Source: Ascaphus truei
Taxonomy: Eukaryota > Chordata > Amphibia > Anura > Ascaphidae
Reading direction: 5' to 3'
Assembly (NCBI GenBank): GCA_036426205.1
Contig: CM071571.1
Location: forward strand, 109,465,257 to 109,529,256
Length of the DNA: 64,000 nucleotides
In this document: piece after piece, positions 36,258 to 49,900 of the stretch
How the letters are laid out: each line of letters begins with the position of its first letter
How positions within the stretch are numbered: position 1 is the stretch's first letter
Notes under the pieces: model-generated
Told to the model about the DNA's origin: nothing
Database searches by the model: none
Seen by the model: the letters and a program-made list of their open reading frames with translations, nothing else
Program-made: the position numbers and the translations under genes

Positions 36258-39200
36258 GTCATTGTTAGTTGTGATTTTGTGTGTATTTAGAACACTATTC
36301 AGTAGTATAAAGTAGCTGCTCGTAAAGGGAAAAGTGTCCAAGCCATTGTAAATAGAAACATGCAAAAATAATAACTCATGAGTAGCCATAAAAATGGAGC
36401 TACATTGCATTTGCTTTATGGGATCCTAAGGGGTGAGATGCTGTATTTGAGTAGGTCTCCTGGTTCTGTCATTCCTTAATTCAGGCTTAGTTAGCTGTGT
36501 GAGCTGTGTAATTCAGCAGACCAAAGCTTTTGTGAGATTCATGTCTAAAAGCAATCAAAATATCTTCAGATTTAACAATGCACAATGTATTACAAACATA
36601 AAAGGACATGCAAGTTGTGTATGACACCGAGATGCATTCTTGTTTTTTTTCTATGTTTTTGACATTACAAATTAACTATAATACATATTTTTCAAAGGTG
36701 TTCCAGTCAGACCAACAGATTCCCCTGTTGCTACAATACCAATGAAGATTGGTCCAACAGAAACAACCTCTCCTGAAAAAGTTATCACAAAAACAATGTA
36801 TCCAACAATACCAGCTGCTTTAGGTTCATTTGAAACAGTTTCCCCTGATGAACACACTAGAACAAGTTCAAGTTTCATAAGTGTTGCAAAGCTAACCACA
36901 ACAAGACAAACAACACCTGGAGAGGTCAATGCTACTGTGTCACCACATTCTACATTCATGTCTTTTTCTGGACCCCCAAATACAACTGGAACAATTTACC
37001 CAGAATTTTCAGTTCCAAGTACTCAACAGGCTGCTTCAGATATGCATAGTACAAAGTCACCTTTTGAACTGCCTACAGGTAAGTACTCCGAAACATTCCA
37101 AAGTATGTCACCATCTTTGTTAGATATTACAAAAACCACATTGAGGGTGAGCCCTGCAATCACCACAGACTCTTCATTAGTAACCACTGCTCCATTAAGG
37201 ACGTCATCTGTATATTCACAAAAAACTATTTCACTTGAAACAGTAGACTCCTTTACAACTTTGTCAACTCTACCACCAGGACCAGTTGTTGACACAACTA
37301 AAACACCAACAAGAATGTTGGGCCCATCTTCACTGGACCATTTCCAGGTGGCAACAAAATCAGTCACTGTAACTCCATATTCCTCCATAACAGAAAGAAC
37401 AACTTTGTCTAGACTCATAGATGCAATAGGATTACCATCACTATCAAGTTTAACCGTACCTCTTGAAACAACTGTCCCTCCCATAGTATTGATACCTACT
37501 ACGTCATTTGTTTCTCCCCCTTTTACAACTTCTATCACAAGTTCCGATGTGCTACTAAGCAGCCAACCTTTGCAAGCAACTTATAAAGTCACTCATGGAA
37601 AACAATCAACCAGTACTTTGATTCAAACATCCTTACTGGATGAATCATTTTCTTCAATGCAAACTCCAAAAACTAAAAGCACAGGAGTTTCTGTAAGTCC
37701 AGGAACTGCACAAACATCATCTTCTTATTCATCTCAATTAGATACTCATTTGCCATTGTCAACACTGAAGGTCATATCATCATTGAGTCCCATAACTGCT
37801 TCAGTATCTGTTCCAGATGTACATCAAACTTTAAAGTCTGTCACGCAAACAGAAATAACTGGGAGAAAGCAAGACTACTTCACCTTATCACAAACGTCAT
37901 TTACTTCTCACAGACCTATGGTGATTTCTACAGCTGCAGTATCTGTCATTAGTCTCCCTAAATTGTCAACTACAATAAGCCTCCCAACATCTTCGCAAAT
38001 ACCTTCAACAATTCCCAGAACAACATTTTCACTCACACAGAATACCACTTCTATATAATATATATATATATATATATATTAAAAGCAGTGGGATGAATCT
38101 GATGCTATTTTTGCACCATTATTAAACCAAATGTTAAGATGGGTGATCTCTCAACACACAAAGAAACACAGAAAAAGAAGTACTGTACTTGGGAACACAA
38201 AAATATATTGCAACATAAATATCTGAATAGGTGTTTTTGGAGATGTATTGAAAAACATCCTCACCATATAGGGGGTTCTATTAAATTACATTTTACAATG
38301 TGTTTTTTAGGGGGGGGGGGGAAGCAAGAGTTCCTTATTAATCCGCTTTTTTCATTTTAATTGTAATTAGAATTATAATAACTGCTGAAGAGAGAGGAAT
38401 ACATGTTAGAAAACGAAACAGAAGATATACTTATCGGCAGTTCTTATGTTTATAAACATCATGTGAGAATAAAAGGAAATATTTATATGAAATAACTCAT
38501 TAATACTTAATTCGTTTTTTTGTGATAATGGCAAGTTAGAATACCAAGTAAATGGGCAATAATTAGCGTCTATGTTCTAAGTGGCTATTTTTGCAGAAAA
38601 TTGGTGCACATCATTTTTTCATTGTGCTCGTGTGCGCTTAAGTACTATCCTGACATCTGTGCAATCATCTCATAATTTTTTTCTTTTGCGACACAGAAAC
38701 TAACTGCACTAGGTTTACAGATGTAAATGATATATAGTAACAAAGAATGTTTCTGTGCAGCAAGATAAAAGGAAAAGTTCATCAAAAACATCCACCTAGT
38801 TCAACTTGGAGAAAACCTTAAAGTCTATTACTAGTTAGTGCAGAATAAAGTTGCTACAGTATGTATCAACAAATGTTATTTTGACACAGCAGAAGTTTCA
38901 TTATGTATCTTAAAAAGGGCATTATTTTCACTTCATGTCTATTATAACTAATTGATATCTACAGTATATAGTTACATATTTATATAGTAGATGAGGTTCA
39001 AAAAAGACATTTGTCCATCAAGTTCAACCTACATGTATGTTAAATTTAGATTACAGATTATTATCCTATATTTGTATTTACATTATATATATACAGAGGA
39101 AGGCAAACAAAACCCCAGTGAGACAGTAGCTAATGATATAAGGGGAAAAATAAATTCCTCCCTGACTCCAATAGTCAGATTTCTCCTGGGATCTACATCC

Positions 39201-42200
39201 TTCTGATGTTTACGTATTTGGTATATCCCTGTATAACTTTTCTTTCTAAAAAGATGATGAACCTTTTTTAAAAAAAATATATAAAAATCTATTTTATCTG
39301 CCATAACAGTCTCCATGATTAATGAATTTCACATTGTAACTGCCCTTACTGTAAAGAACCCTTTCCTTTTTTGCTGGTGAAATCTCCTTTCCTCCAACCT
39401 TAAGGGATGCCCCAAGTCATTTGTACTGCCCTTGGGATGAATAGTTCTTTTGAAAGCTCTTTGTATTGTCCCCGAATATATTTGTATAAAGTTATCAATT
39501 CCCCATGGAGATGCCTCTTTTCTAATATAAGCAAATATATTAATAAATATATATCTGTAGCTGGTAATATGATTTCATTTGCTAGAAACTATGAGGCCTG
39601 TGTATACAAAGTGAAGATTTTGTATCTGTGTCTCACAATTACTTTATAATCTCCGATTTACCAATTTTGTCTTAGCCATTCCTAACCTTATACTGTAGGA
39701 TGTCCCTATTCTGTTTTCTTGCTGTTGTGTCAGAGAGTATTCACCAAAAAACTGAAAAAACTATTCAATAAGAATAGGGTTTTTTCAGGAAAATAATTCT
39801 ATCCTAATGCATATATTTACTTTCATTTCCAGAGTGTGAACTCAATAAGAAAGCTGGTGAGTACTGTATTATTTGTAAACTGCACAATGTTAAACTCATA
39901 CATGGGAGAAGGAGCAGCTCAGTGAGTAACAACACTGACTGGCACTGAGGGTGAAGCAGGGGAACCTGGTTCAATTCCTGGTGTCGGCTCCTTGTCACCT
40001 TGAACAAGTAACCTAATCTCCCTGTGCTTCAGGCACCAAAAAACATAGATTGTAAACGCCACGGGGCAGGGACCTGTGCCTGCAAAATGTCTCTGTAAAG
40101 AGCTATGTAAAACTAGCAGCACTATACAAGAATCTGCTATTATTCATTTTCTTCAAACATATTTGATACAAAAGAACTTTGTAGAGCTCTACTTTCAAAT
40201 CATTCAGCATGTGATTTATTGGTGAAACATCAGTGTATACAACGTTTCAGGTTCATTCTTCATCAGGTATATTTTGTATTGACTAATGTTATTACCTAAA
40301 CGTTTGCAGTCTGTGATACATTGTATTAGATTAACATAATAATATGTTTATATACAGTTGCTGTTCATAAGTTTTTTTTAGAAACATGTTAATGTATGCC
40401 AAATGTGGTCCTTATCAGCAATTTTTACATGTCATGTTACTTTTTGTATTAGTATTAGGGTTCCACAATTCATTCTCTTCTGTAATATTTTCTGTTCATT
40501 TTTGGCCACATTTATTTGCACTGTCCATGCCCCCTCATATCCCAACAGTGCATCTGTTGGTCCTGTGAAATGTTTGCTCTTTAATCTAGGTTGCTGCTGG
40601 AGGCACATCTGGACTCTGCTTTAAGAAGTTAAATGTTACAACAGCAAATTTCCAAGTGCTCGTAAACCGCTTGGAAAGGAAGGTGAGGACAGAGCTAATT
40701 AAGCTCTCTGTTTGAGTAGCCTATATTTTTACTAAAGAGGTCTGGAGTATTGGCTAGCGCTTGTAACATAAGCAAATCAAAAGGTAACTGCAGCCTCAAA
40801 AAACATCAGAAGTAATTCGAGTCATAATCCCTCTCGTACCCGTTTACCAAGGTAACATGAATACATGCACAAAACATGTATAACAGATAAAGATGATGTC
40901 AACTTGAATATTTAGCTACAAAGGCAACTGCATTAGAGATAATATGAACTGTTGTTTAATGGTGTTTGTGTGGATAAGACAGGGGGAATTGTGGCCGAAC
41001 AGGAGTAGGGGCGCAATATTTATGGGGCTGCAATTTGTTACCTGGAAGTTGCTTGGGATACAAGTTGTCCAGCAATAGTGTTTTATGATTAATTGTTTTT
41101 GCTATTGTTTTAGGTAGAAGTGAATTCAGTAATTCAGCCTTTGCCTTTCTCAAAACAAGGACTGTGCATTCAGGATACAGGGGCAATGTATGTCATTAAC
41201 ACACCAGCAGGCATCAGCATTAAGTGGACTCATGTTACCGGCATTATAGATATACAATATGGCCTGTATTCCAATCTCTCTACCAAAACAGAAGGACTTT
41301 GTGGTAAGAACTGTGTCTGCAAGAAGAATCTTATATTTTTAGACTTGAAGGCTAACAAAAATATCTATGTTGTTGGTTGTGCTTAGATCTGTTGGATGGA
41401 GATCTGATTTTTATCAAATTCCTTTTGTGATCTTATATAGAAAATCATAAATAACTTGATAAAGGCTCCAGAGGGTAGTCAAAACGTTGGACCAATGAAA
41501 AATGTGTTTTGCATATTTTTGGTGTGCTTATTCCTTTGTTATTTTTGTACAGGCACTCTGATAGCAGCACCCTCTCCAGTAGTCTGGTCTATACTATTTA
41601 AGTGTCTGCACCAATACCTTCACATTATATAGATACAGATATACTGTAGATATAGATACATACATATATATATATATATATATACACACACAGAAAAACA
41701 ATGATCTGTGGCACTCAAAGTAGTACAATGGTATAAAATTAAAAAAATACGTCGTTTCCAAAAGGGTGCACACAGAGGGGCCAGAATCACCATCCAGATC
41801 CAGGAAACATAGATAAACAAGGAAAAATTGGCAGCACTCGCTCAATGATGTTAAATGGTAACAATTTATTCCATCAGAAATACAAAAATTATTTTAAAAA
41901 AGTACTTTGTTGACCGAAACTTCACCCATTTATTTTTAATAATTTGCATATTTGTAATGGAATACATTGCTACCATTACAGTATTCAGCGAGTACTACAG
42001 ATTTGTCATTGTTTATCTATATATACATATATAGATATGCCATTACTATCAATAGAAAACCAATAGGTAATACTGTTAGTTTGTAAATGAATAAGTGTAT
42101 GACTCTCTTGATCTACCTTTCAAGGTATTTGCAATGGGGATCCAAGTGATGATTTGAAGATGCAAAACAGAACAATAGTTACAAACAAGGAAGACATTGA

Positions 42201-45200
42201 AGCTTTTATTAAAAGCTGGGAGATTGAGAAATCAATTGATGTCACCACAAGACGGCCTGTGAGGAACTGTACTGAGGATAACTGCACATACTGCATGGAA
42301 CTACTGAATAGAAGGGCTTTTGCCCCATGTCACAGGAAGGTACTGTAAGATGTATGGCATAATATTAATGTACTGTTACTAAACAAATTATAGTTCTGAG
42401 TTCTAGTGGCTGTATTGGTCCTGGAGAAATGTAGATTTTCTGTAGGATGTGATATCTTTTAGTTGGCTAATACTAGAGACCTTCATAAATAAGATGTTAC
42501 TCTTAGAGATGGGAACATTTGGATCCGCCTCGGATCGTGCGGATTCCCTTGGTCCGCTTTTCAGTCTCAAAAAGTCTCTGGATTTTTTTTATATAGAGAT
42601 TCTAGAAGTGTTTGGTCAGACATCAGTACACCATTCCAGTCACTATGTGCCTTATGCTTATCAACTCTATATAGTTAGTATGGAAATCCTTTTAGGAAGT
42701 GTTGGATGGGATGCATTTAAATATACTTTGCAGAGCAATTGGCATATTTCCCAGGTGTGCTGCTTTAACAGCACAGGTTTCATAAACCAGTATCTGTGAC
42801 TTATTTATACTAACTGCAAGGTAATAACTAATTAATTTATTTTCAATTATATTTATTTTAGGTTTCACCGCAAGACTTCTGTGAGAAGATGTGGATCAAC
42901 AACACATATTTTTTAAATTATGAATGTGATGCTCTTTCTGCATATGTAGCACTATGTAGCAAGCACAATATCTGCATTAGATGGAGAACCAGAGATTACT
43001 GCTGTAAGTGAGAAAATACAACCAAATCATTTTTATAAGTTTGATCCCCCCTATCTGCCATCAGAAATATAAATGTGCTGATATTCACCTTGATTCATTC
43101 ACAGCAATGATGTAGTGCAGGTATTTGCTGAGTTTTGGTCGGCCAGTTTACTGCATCTTCACTAGGTTTTGATATGGTAAACACATAGTTATCCAAACGT
43201 TTTTTTTTTTTTTTTTAACCTATCCATTAGTGAAGGGAACTGTAATGTAATTCTTTAGTTTTAGTTGGGATTTGGGAGTGGCCCTTGAAGTTGTGTGCTC
43301 ATACAAATGCACACAACACTTACCTTCTCTATCCACCTTTAAGACCCACCTTAAAACACACCTGCTTAAGGAAGCATATGAGTAGCTCCATGGCTGATAA
43401 TTAACACCTCACACATTAACCTTGGCTCCTTGCAAACGCACTTACCAGAATGCCCTCCTACTGTCTCTGTACGTTCTTCCTACCTACCAATTAGATTGTA
43501 AGCTCTTCAGAGCAGGGACTCCCTTTCCAAAATGTTACTTTTATGTCTGAGCACTTCTTCCCTTTGTGTTATTTATATCTTATTATTACTATGATTGTCA
43601 CGTATATTACTGCTGTGAAGCGCTATGTACATTAATGGCGCTATATAAATAAAGACATTCATTCATTCATTATTGTACAATTCATTTACTAAAGTACAAT
43701 AAGATGATGTTATCAATGGAGATGAAGGGACTTGCAATATTGCAAAGCAAATAGCTCCACATTAAGCCAGACATGGCAGATTATCATATGTTGTCGACTG
43801 TGGAATTTGATAGCACCACTATTCTTTAGGTGATTATTCAGTCAATATTGTTATAGATGGCCTTTGGCCAAGTAGTGTCCAGGGTAAGCATAGAGTCTCT
43901 TTAATTATGTATCTAAATGTTTACAGGGTAATGTCGCTCTAGTATTTTATATAGAAAAATGTATAAGTGATTCCAGCAACCTATTTAATAAAAAACGTGC
44001 CCATCAGATATGAACACTGTTTTGTCCACAGTTGCTCTTTCCCCAAATATATACAGGGTCAATTGTTTTTATAATAAATGCTGTAAAGGGAAATGATGCT
44101 GCAATGATAATTATACTGCTAATATTCCAGGCATGCTAATACTTTTATTAATTAAGCTTTCAAAAATAAAAGATTTACTAAATGTTGCTAAGCCTTAGCA
44201 CAATTTTTGTCTAAATATCTGGGTCTGAGAAACATTTCAGGGACCATGAAAACGATATTTCTAATTAAGCTGCATTTTCTTTGATAGCGTTGACTTGTCC
44301 GGAAGGGAAGGAATATCAGCCCTGTGTGCAACCCTGTGCCGCCAAAACATGTGTAAATAAGTGGTACTATGCAGAGTCACCATGCTCTTATTTACGGGAA
44401 GACTGTGTGTGCAAAAAAGGAACCATTCTTCACAGGACTGATTCTGAGCTTTGTATTCCAGAAGAAAAATGCGGTACATTTTAAACAATTGTTTAATTAT
44501 TGTTTCATTTTTAATTTCAGTTTTTCCCCATCTAACTACTAATTTCCCATGGTATAAACTCTTGCCACAATTGCTTTGATTAGTGTTATTACCTTATTTA
44601 CGTTATGCATATAATACCTAAACTTTAACCATTTATTGTCATTTTACAATTGAGCAAAACTTATATTAATTGATTAAGATTAGTGTTAATGAGCCATACT
44701 GCCAGTGGGCAAAAAGGTGATTGCACAGGACATACATTCTGTCCTAATCATAAAGATATGGAAAGAATCTAAAAGTAGAACCCTTAAAACATTCAGCGTT
44801 TTATTTAATTTCTCATTAGAAATCATTGTACGCATATTTAATTATAGGGCAGCAAACCTGTTATTTCATTTAAGAGGGAATACAAATCATTTTTACATCC
44901 CTAAATCCTAGGACAACCAGAGCACATAAAATAGCTTTGAAAGGTGATCCCAAATAAAAATAAATGGACAGCAAAATGTCTGTATGGGATATTTAAATGT
45001 AACACTTTTAATGTGAATTATACTTTGTTTGGCCAGAGTGAGGCAGAGCACAATATGACAATAAGCAATTCAAGTTGGGGAATGCATTTCTAAATGATGC
45101 ATTTATTTTTTGTGTTTAAGCATGTACTGATAATGAAGGGAATCCACACTCACCAGGAGAGGTCTGGAATGGATCAGCGAAAGGATGTTGTATGTCTAAA

Positions 45201-46904
45201 TGCTTAGAGAACGGAACTGTTATAGCTATAGAACCTAATTGCAGTGAAGAACCAATGCCAACTTGTCAACGGGAGGGCGAGGCTCTCATCAGTATCATTG
45301 CAGAAGGAGTATGCTGTCCAAGGAAAGTGTGTGGTATGTAACATCTGTATATATATAAAGATAACTCTAATTAATAATATATTTTGTATACAATATTAAG
45401 TTATTTGCTTTACTCTTCAAAAAAATCCTCCTACTTTTGAAGTACTTTTTTGTAAACAATCTTTTTGCTGTAATAAGCGTTAGCAAACTTTACAGATGCT
45501 GGGGCAGTAAAATGTATCAGTTTCTGCAGTAAGCAATATAATTGAACTTTCTTTTAGTAGCTACGTATTTAAGAAATATTAGAATTGATCCACATTTTAC
45601 AGACATTCGCCATTTGTAAAACTGGAGTCAATTTGGCCTCTAAACAAGTAACTTATTAAAATAAAATGGTTTGTACATAGCCATCTGAGGTGATATGTGG
45701 TATTAAATAAGTCATATGCTGAATCTATCCGCCACCTTTAAAAACAATTCAAAATAATCAATTTTTTTTGTGAGAAACCATTCATTTTAACAATTCAACT
45801 GTACACATCCAAAGTGGAAACACAATGTAGTAAAATAATAAGAAGTAATATGTACGCCCAACTAATTCATAATTTGTTTTTTTTAAATGGGACAATTCTT
45901 CAAAGTTATCTCCTTTCCCACGATTAGCTCTAAAAAACTAGGCACTTGTTGCACACATTATAATGATTTTCCATCATCATTTATTTATTTTTTTAAGTAA
46001 AAGCGCGCCTCCACTTAAGGAAGCACTGCAATACTTTACAGTCAGTGTAAGAACAAACTAAAATTATATGCAATTCATTTTGTTAGACAGGAGAAGTCAG
46101 AAGGAAAAAATGTCTTATACCGTGCCCGAAACAGTGGTAGAGTCAATCTCTGGCGGTAGCAAGTTCCAGACTTCTGAAGCTGCACGTGACAAGGCTCAAC
46201 CACCCAGCGTAGGGTGCAGTACCCTTAGCACAGAGCGACAGACACCCCATGTGGTCCTGAGATCATAGCCAGTATCCCTCCGAGGCATCAAAGGAGTTTG
46301 CTACTTTTGCTTCTGTTTATCCACATAACATTCAGATATCAGCTGTATAAAGATTGTGGCTTTGACTGTAAGAAATCTGAACGTTTGAACTCTATGCATT
46401 CTTACATTAATTTGCCCATCCTTTCCTAAAGTAACACTCTGAGTATGTTTGCAGCTTTTTTGTACATTGTTGCATTTTATGTTTGCAGAATGCAATATGT
46501 CCTCATGTGAAAATGATATAATATGTAAAATCGGTGAAAGATCGGTTGCCAATTACAACCCTGAATCCTGCTGTCCACAGTACCGTTGTGGTGAGTAGTT
46601 TATTACTCGTGGTTCTCATAAACTCAGCATGACACCACATTGCACCACATGACACCACATTACATGTTCAGTATACAACATTTAACGCTTCCAAAAGAGG
46701 AATCTTAACTTTTCTCTCTTTTTTTTCACCCTTTACTTCGACTGCAAATTATAATATTGTTGATCTAAGGCTGATCGTGGTCTATAGTTTTAAAAATTGG
46801 ATGCGTTAGTTTATTAAATATACTGTGTGTAAGCATCTTGGTAGTGAGTGGCACACATTGTAACTACTGTATTTCCAAATCATCCTGGATAAGAATCAGA
46901 AGAG

Positions 46905-46955
<51 letters not shown>

Positions 46956-49900
46956 TACATGGGAAACCCAAATACATTAGATTGTATTTATGATTGATAC
47001 TTTTATATGTGATATTTATTAGGAAGCATTAAAGCATCTGTAAAACTATTGAAACGTTGTCAGATTCCAGCTAAATCCGTTTTCTTCCCCGCATAGAGTG
47101 TGATCCTTATGCATGTCCTAAAGCTTCACGTCTTGATTGCAGAGAAGATCAGATCAGAGTTGAAGCAAGACAAAATGATCCTTGCTGCTTCTCTTATATC
47201 TGTGGTGAGGAAATATGTAGTGGATTTACCTTTAATGATATATTTTTCATTGAATCGGCATGTTTGCTTCTGTCGATGTACAGTATAATACGTTTTATTA
47301 TCCCTAAGATGGTTGCAGCATGTTAGTAGAAATAACTGAACAAAGCAGTATTCCTTACAGTATATCAATATTTGCTTTTAACATGTACTGTATACTACCT
47401 ACAGTAGTTAATATGTACTATTTTTAAACATCAATCTTCATCACACTGCTTGAACTATGGATCTTTGTCCCGCTTAAAGACAGATGTCCACTCTTGTCCA
47501 TGGTTCAGTTGATATGTACCCCAAGTTTACAGGCATGCTCAAGGCAATAATATGTCCTCTACAATTGCTGGTAAGACAATGGACAAGTAGAATTGAATGT
47601 ATGATGCAGAACTTTCAAACCCCAAACAGCTGAAAATGTGAACCTGTTCTATTTGTCTCCCCAACTGAAACAAAGTATATATTATTCAGCTAGGAATAGG
47701 AGCCTTAGTAAAAAAAATGAGAACAAAGGTAATGTTTGAAAAAAAAATACACTTTTATTTACTTTAAGATACCATGATCTGAAAAATCTAATAAAACTTT
47801 AAGACACATGTCAGTGTAAATTGTTTATGTAATATGCATTTATTAATACTCTAAATATCTTTTATTAACTGCCTGCTCCAGTCTCTTTCATTACAGCAGG
47901 GACGCTCAACTCCAGTCCTCAAGTCCCCCCAACAGGTCAGGTTTTCAGGATATCCTTGCTTTAGCACAGGTGTCTCAATCAGTCCCTGCTTCAGCACAGT
48001 TTGCTCAATCAGTGTATCAGTCTCTGATTGAACCACCTGTGCTGAAGCTGGGATATTCTGAAAACCTGACCTGTTGAGGGGGTTTGAGGACTTGAGTTGA
48101 GCACCCCTGCATTTCCGTATTGCTTTTCAAAGTAGGGGTTGTCTTCCACTCACCTATAAACAGTTTTGAAACATTTTTTAAATATAAAGATAGTAGAGAC
48201 CTTAAATAAATGCTGTATATTACTGTCATCATTTACAAAACGTTAACAATGATTTATTTTATTCATATGTAGTTTGTGAATCCTGTACAGAACCAGTTCC
48301 TGTCTGCAGTGACGGGGAAATTCTTACTGTTGATTTGAACACTACACACCACTGTTGCCCTCATTATATCTGTGGTAAGAATAATGTTTCTCAAATAAGT
48401 GATATACTTATACAATCTAAATACTGTATTTGAAACAAAATATAGTACTGTAAGTGGTTCTTCATTGTGTATCATTTTTTCCATTTTTAGTATGCGATGA
48501 GAATCTTTGCTCTGCACCAGAGTCGAATTGCTTGGCTGACACCAAACTAGTTAAGAGAAAAAATTCTGAATATTGTTGTCCCGACTGGCACTGTGGTCAG
48601 TATACTTGTTTTTTTTTACGCTTGTTTTTATTTTTAATTAATTTTTGCAGGGGTTATAAGTACTGTAGGCACAATTTTCTTCATCAATGTGCTTCAGGAG
48701 ATTGTACTGTCTATCTATAATGATGTAATATACATGCGCTATGTGCAGCATTATACAGTGCTCTTATTTCCATCAAATATAATGAATAATGAAACTCAAT
48801 TCTCTGAATAACAGAGAACGCTGACTTGGAAGAAAAAATACTTCTCGGTTATATAATATAATTGCAGTTGGCAGTTTCTAGCTAAAAAAACCTATCTATG
48901 ATAAGAATGTTGATTTTTTGACGGAATGCACTCTTTCAATTACTTTTGAAAAAAAAAAACAATTCTTTATACATAGCCCCGCAGGTGTATGAAAGACAGA
49001 AATTGTCTTGTTTGTGTAACTCCTCCTAGCCCGGGTTGTAGGGCGATTACATAAGTGTGTTATGTACAGTATGGCTACTCTGCATGGGTTACCTTAACTC
49101 AGGTGCTGGATTCAGGCAGCTGGGTGATGAGGTAGCAAGTGTGTGGCATAATAGGCTCCAGGAAGTTTTGTCATACAACAGTCTTTTATTCAGGTCCCCT
49201 GGTACTGGGACCGCACACCACACTTTAAACAACGTTGTACTGTTTCTCTATTATTATTGATGCATTCTGTGCTTCCATGAGTGTCTACACTTAACACTCA
49301 GAGGCAGGTATAGATCTTAGTTGCTTAAATATTCTGAGACCTGGGCATACATCTGTATTATCCCGGTAATGCTTATTCGCTGGCACCCAGTAGTCCTCAT
49401 TACTGAAGCCCTCTGTGGCTGCCGTTTTCATACTTAAAAGCTTATATTGCACTCCCTTAATCTTCTTCTGGGTCTCTAACTTAACAAGGGTACTGTCACT
49501 AGCTACAACATAATAAAGGAGAGGGGGGTCTGGTCTGTACTATTGTATTATGAACATTCCTATCTCTCCTCCCCGAGGCTCCTCTTCTCTTGTACTTCTC
49601 GAACCTAACCTTCTCGAACCTTCACCTCCCTTTATGTATTCTCCATGATGTCATGATCCCATGGCAACAGAGGGTGGGGCTCGGAACACGCTAAACATGC
49701 TAGTAACCCTTTAGATGGGGCGTTACACTTGTAGGATTTTTTTCTTTGATACTTCTGGTGCAGTTTTTTGCCTTTACATTCCACCAGTTTTGCCTTTGTG
49801 TTTACCTTGTATGATAGGGATGTTAGTGTGTCTAATTTGCAAATCGCATTCAGCTTTCTAATGCAAAACCAGAACAACAAGGCCAGACAGAAATATGTAA

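Noticed and set aside
37685..37700. gtaagt inside the long mucin-like ORF as its true donor
   Set aside because: It would leave phase 0, which does not fit the phase-1 entry of the next exon at 39833.
46911..46953. CRISPR-like or regulatory array
   Set aside because: Plain (gat)n microsatellite without spacers; the genome is eukaryotic.
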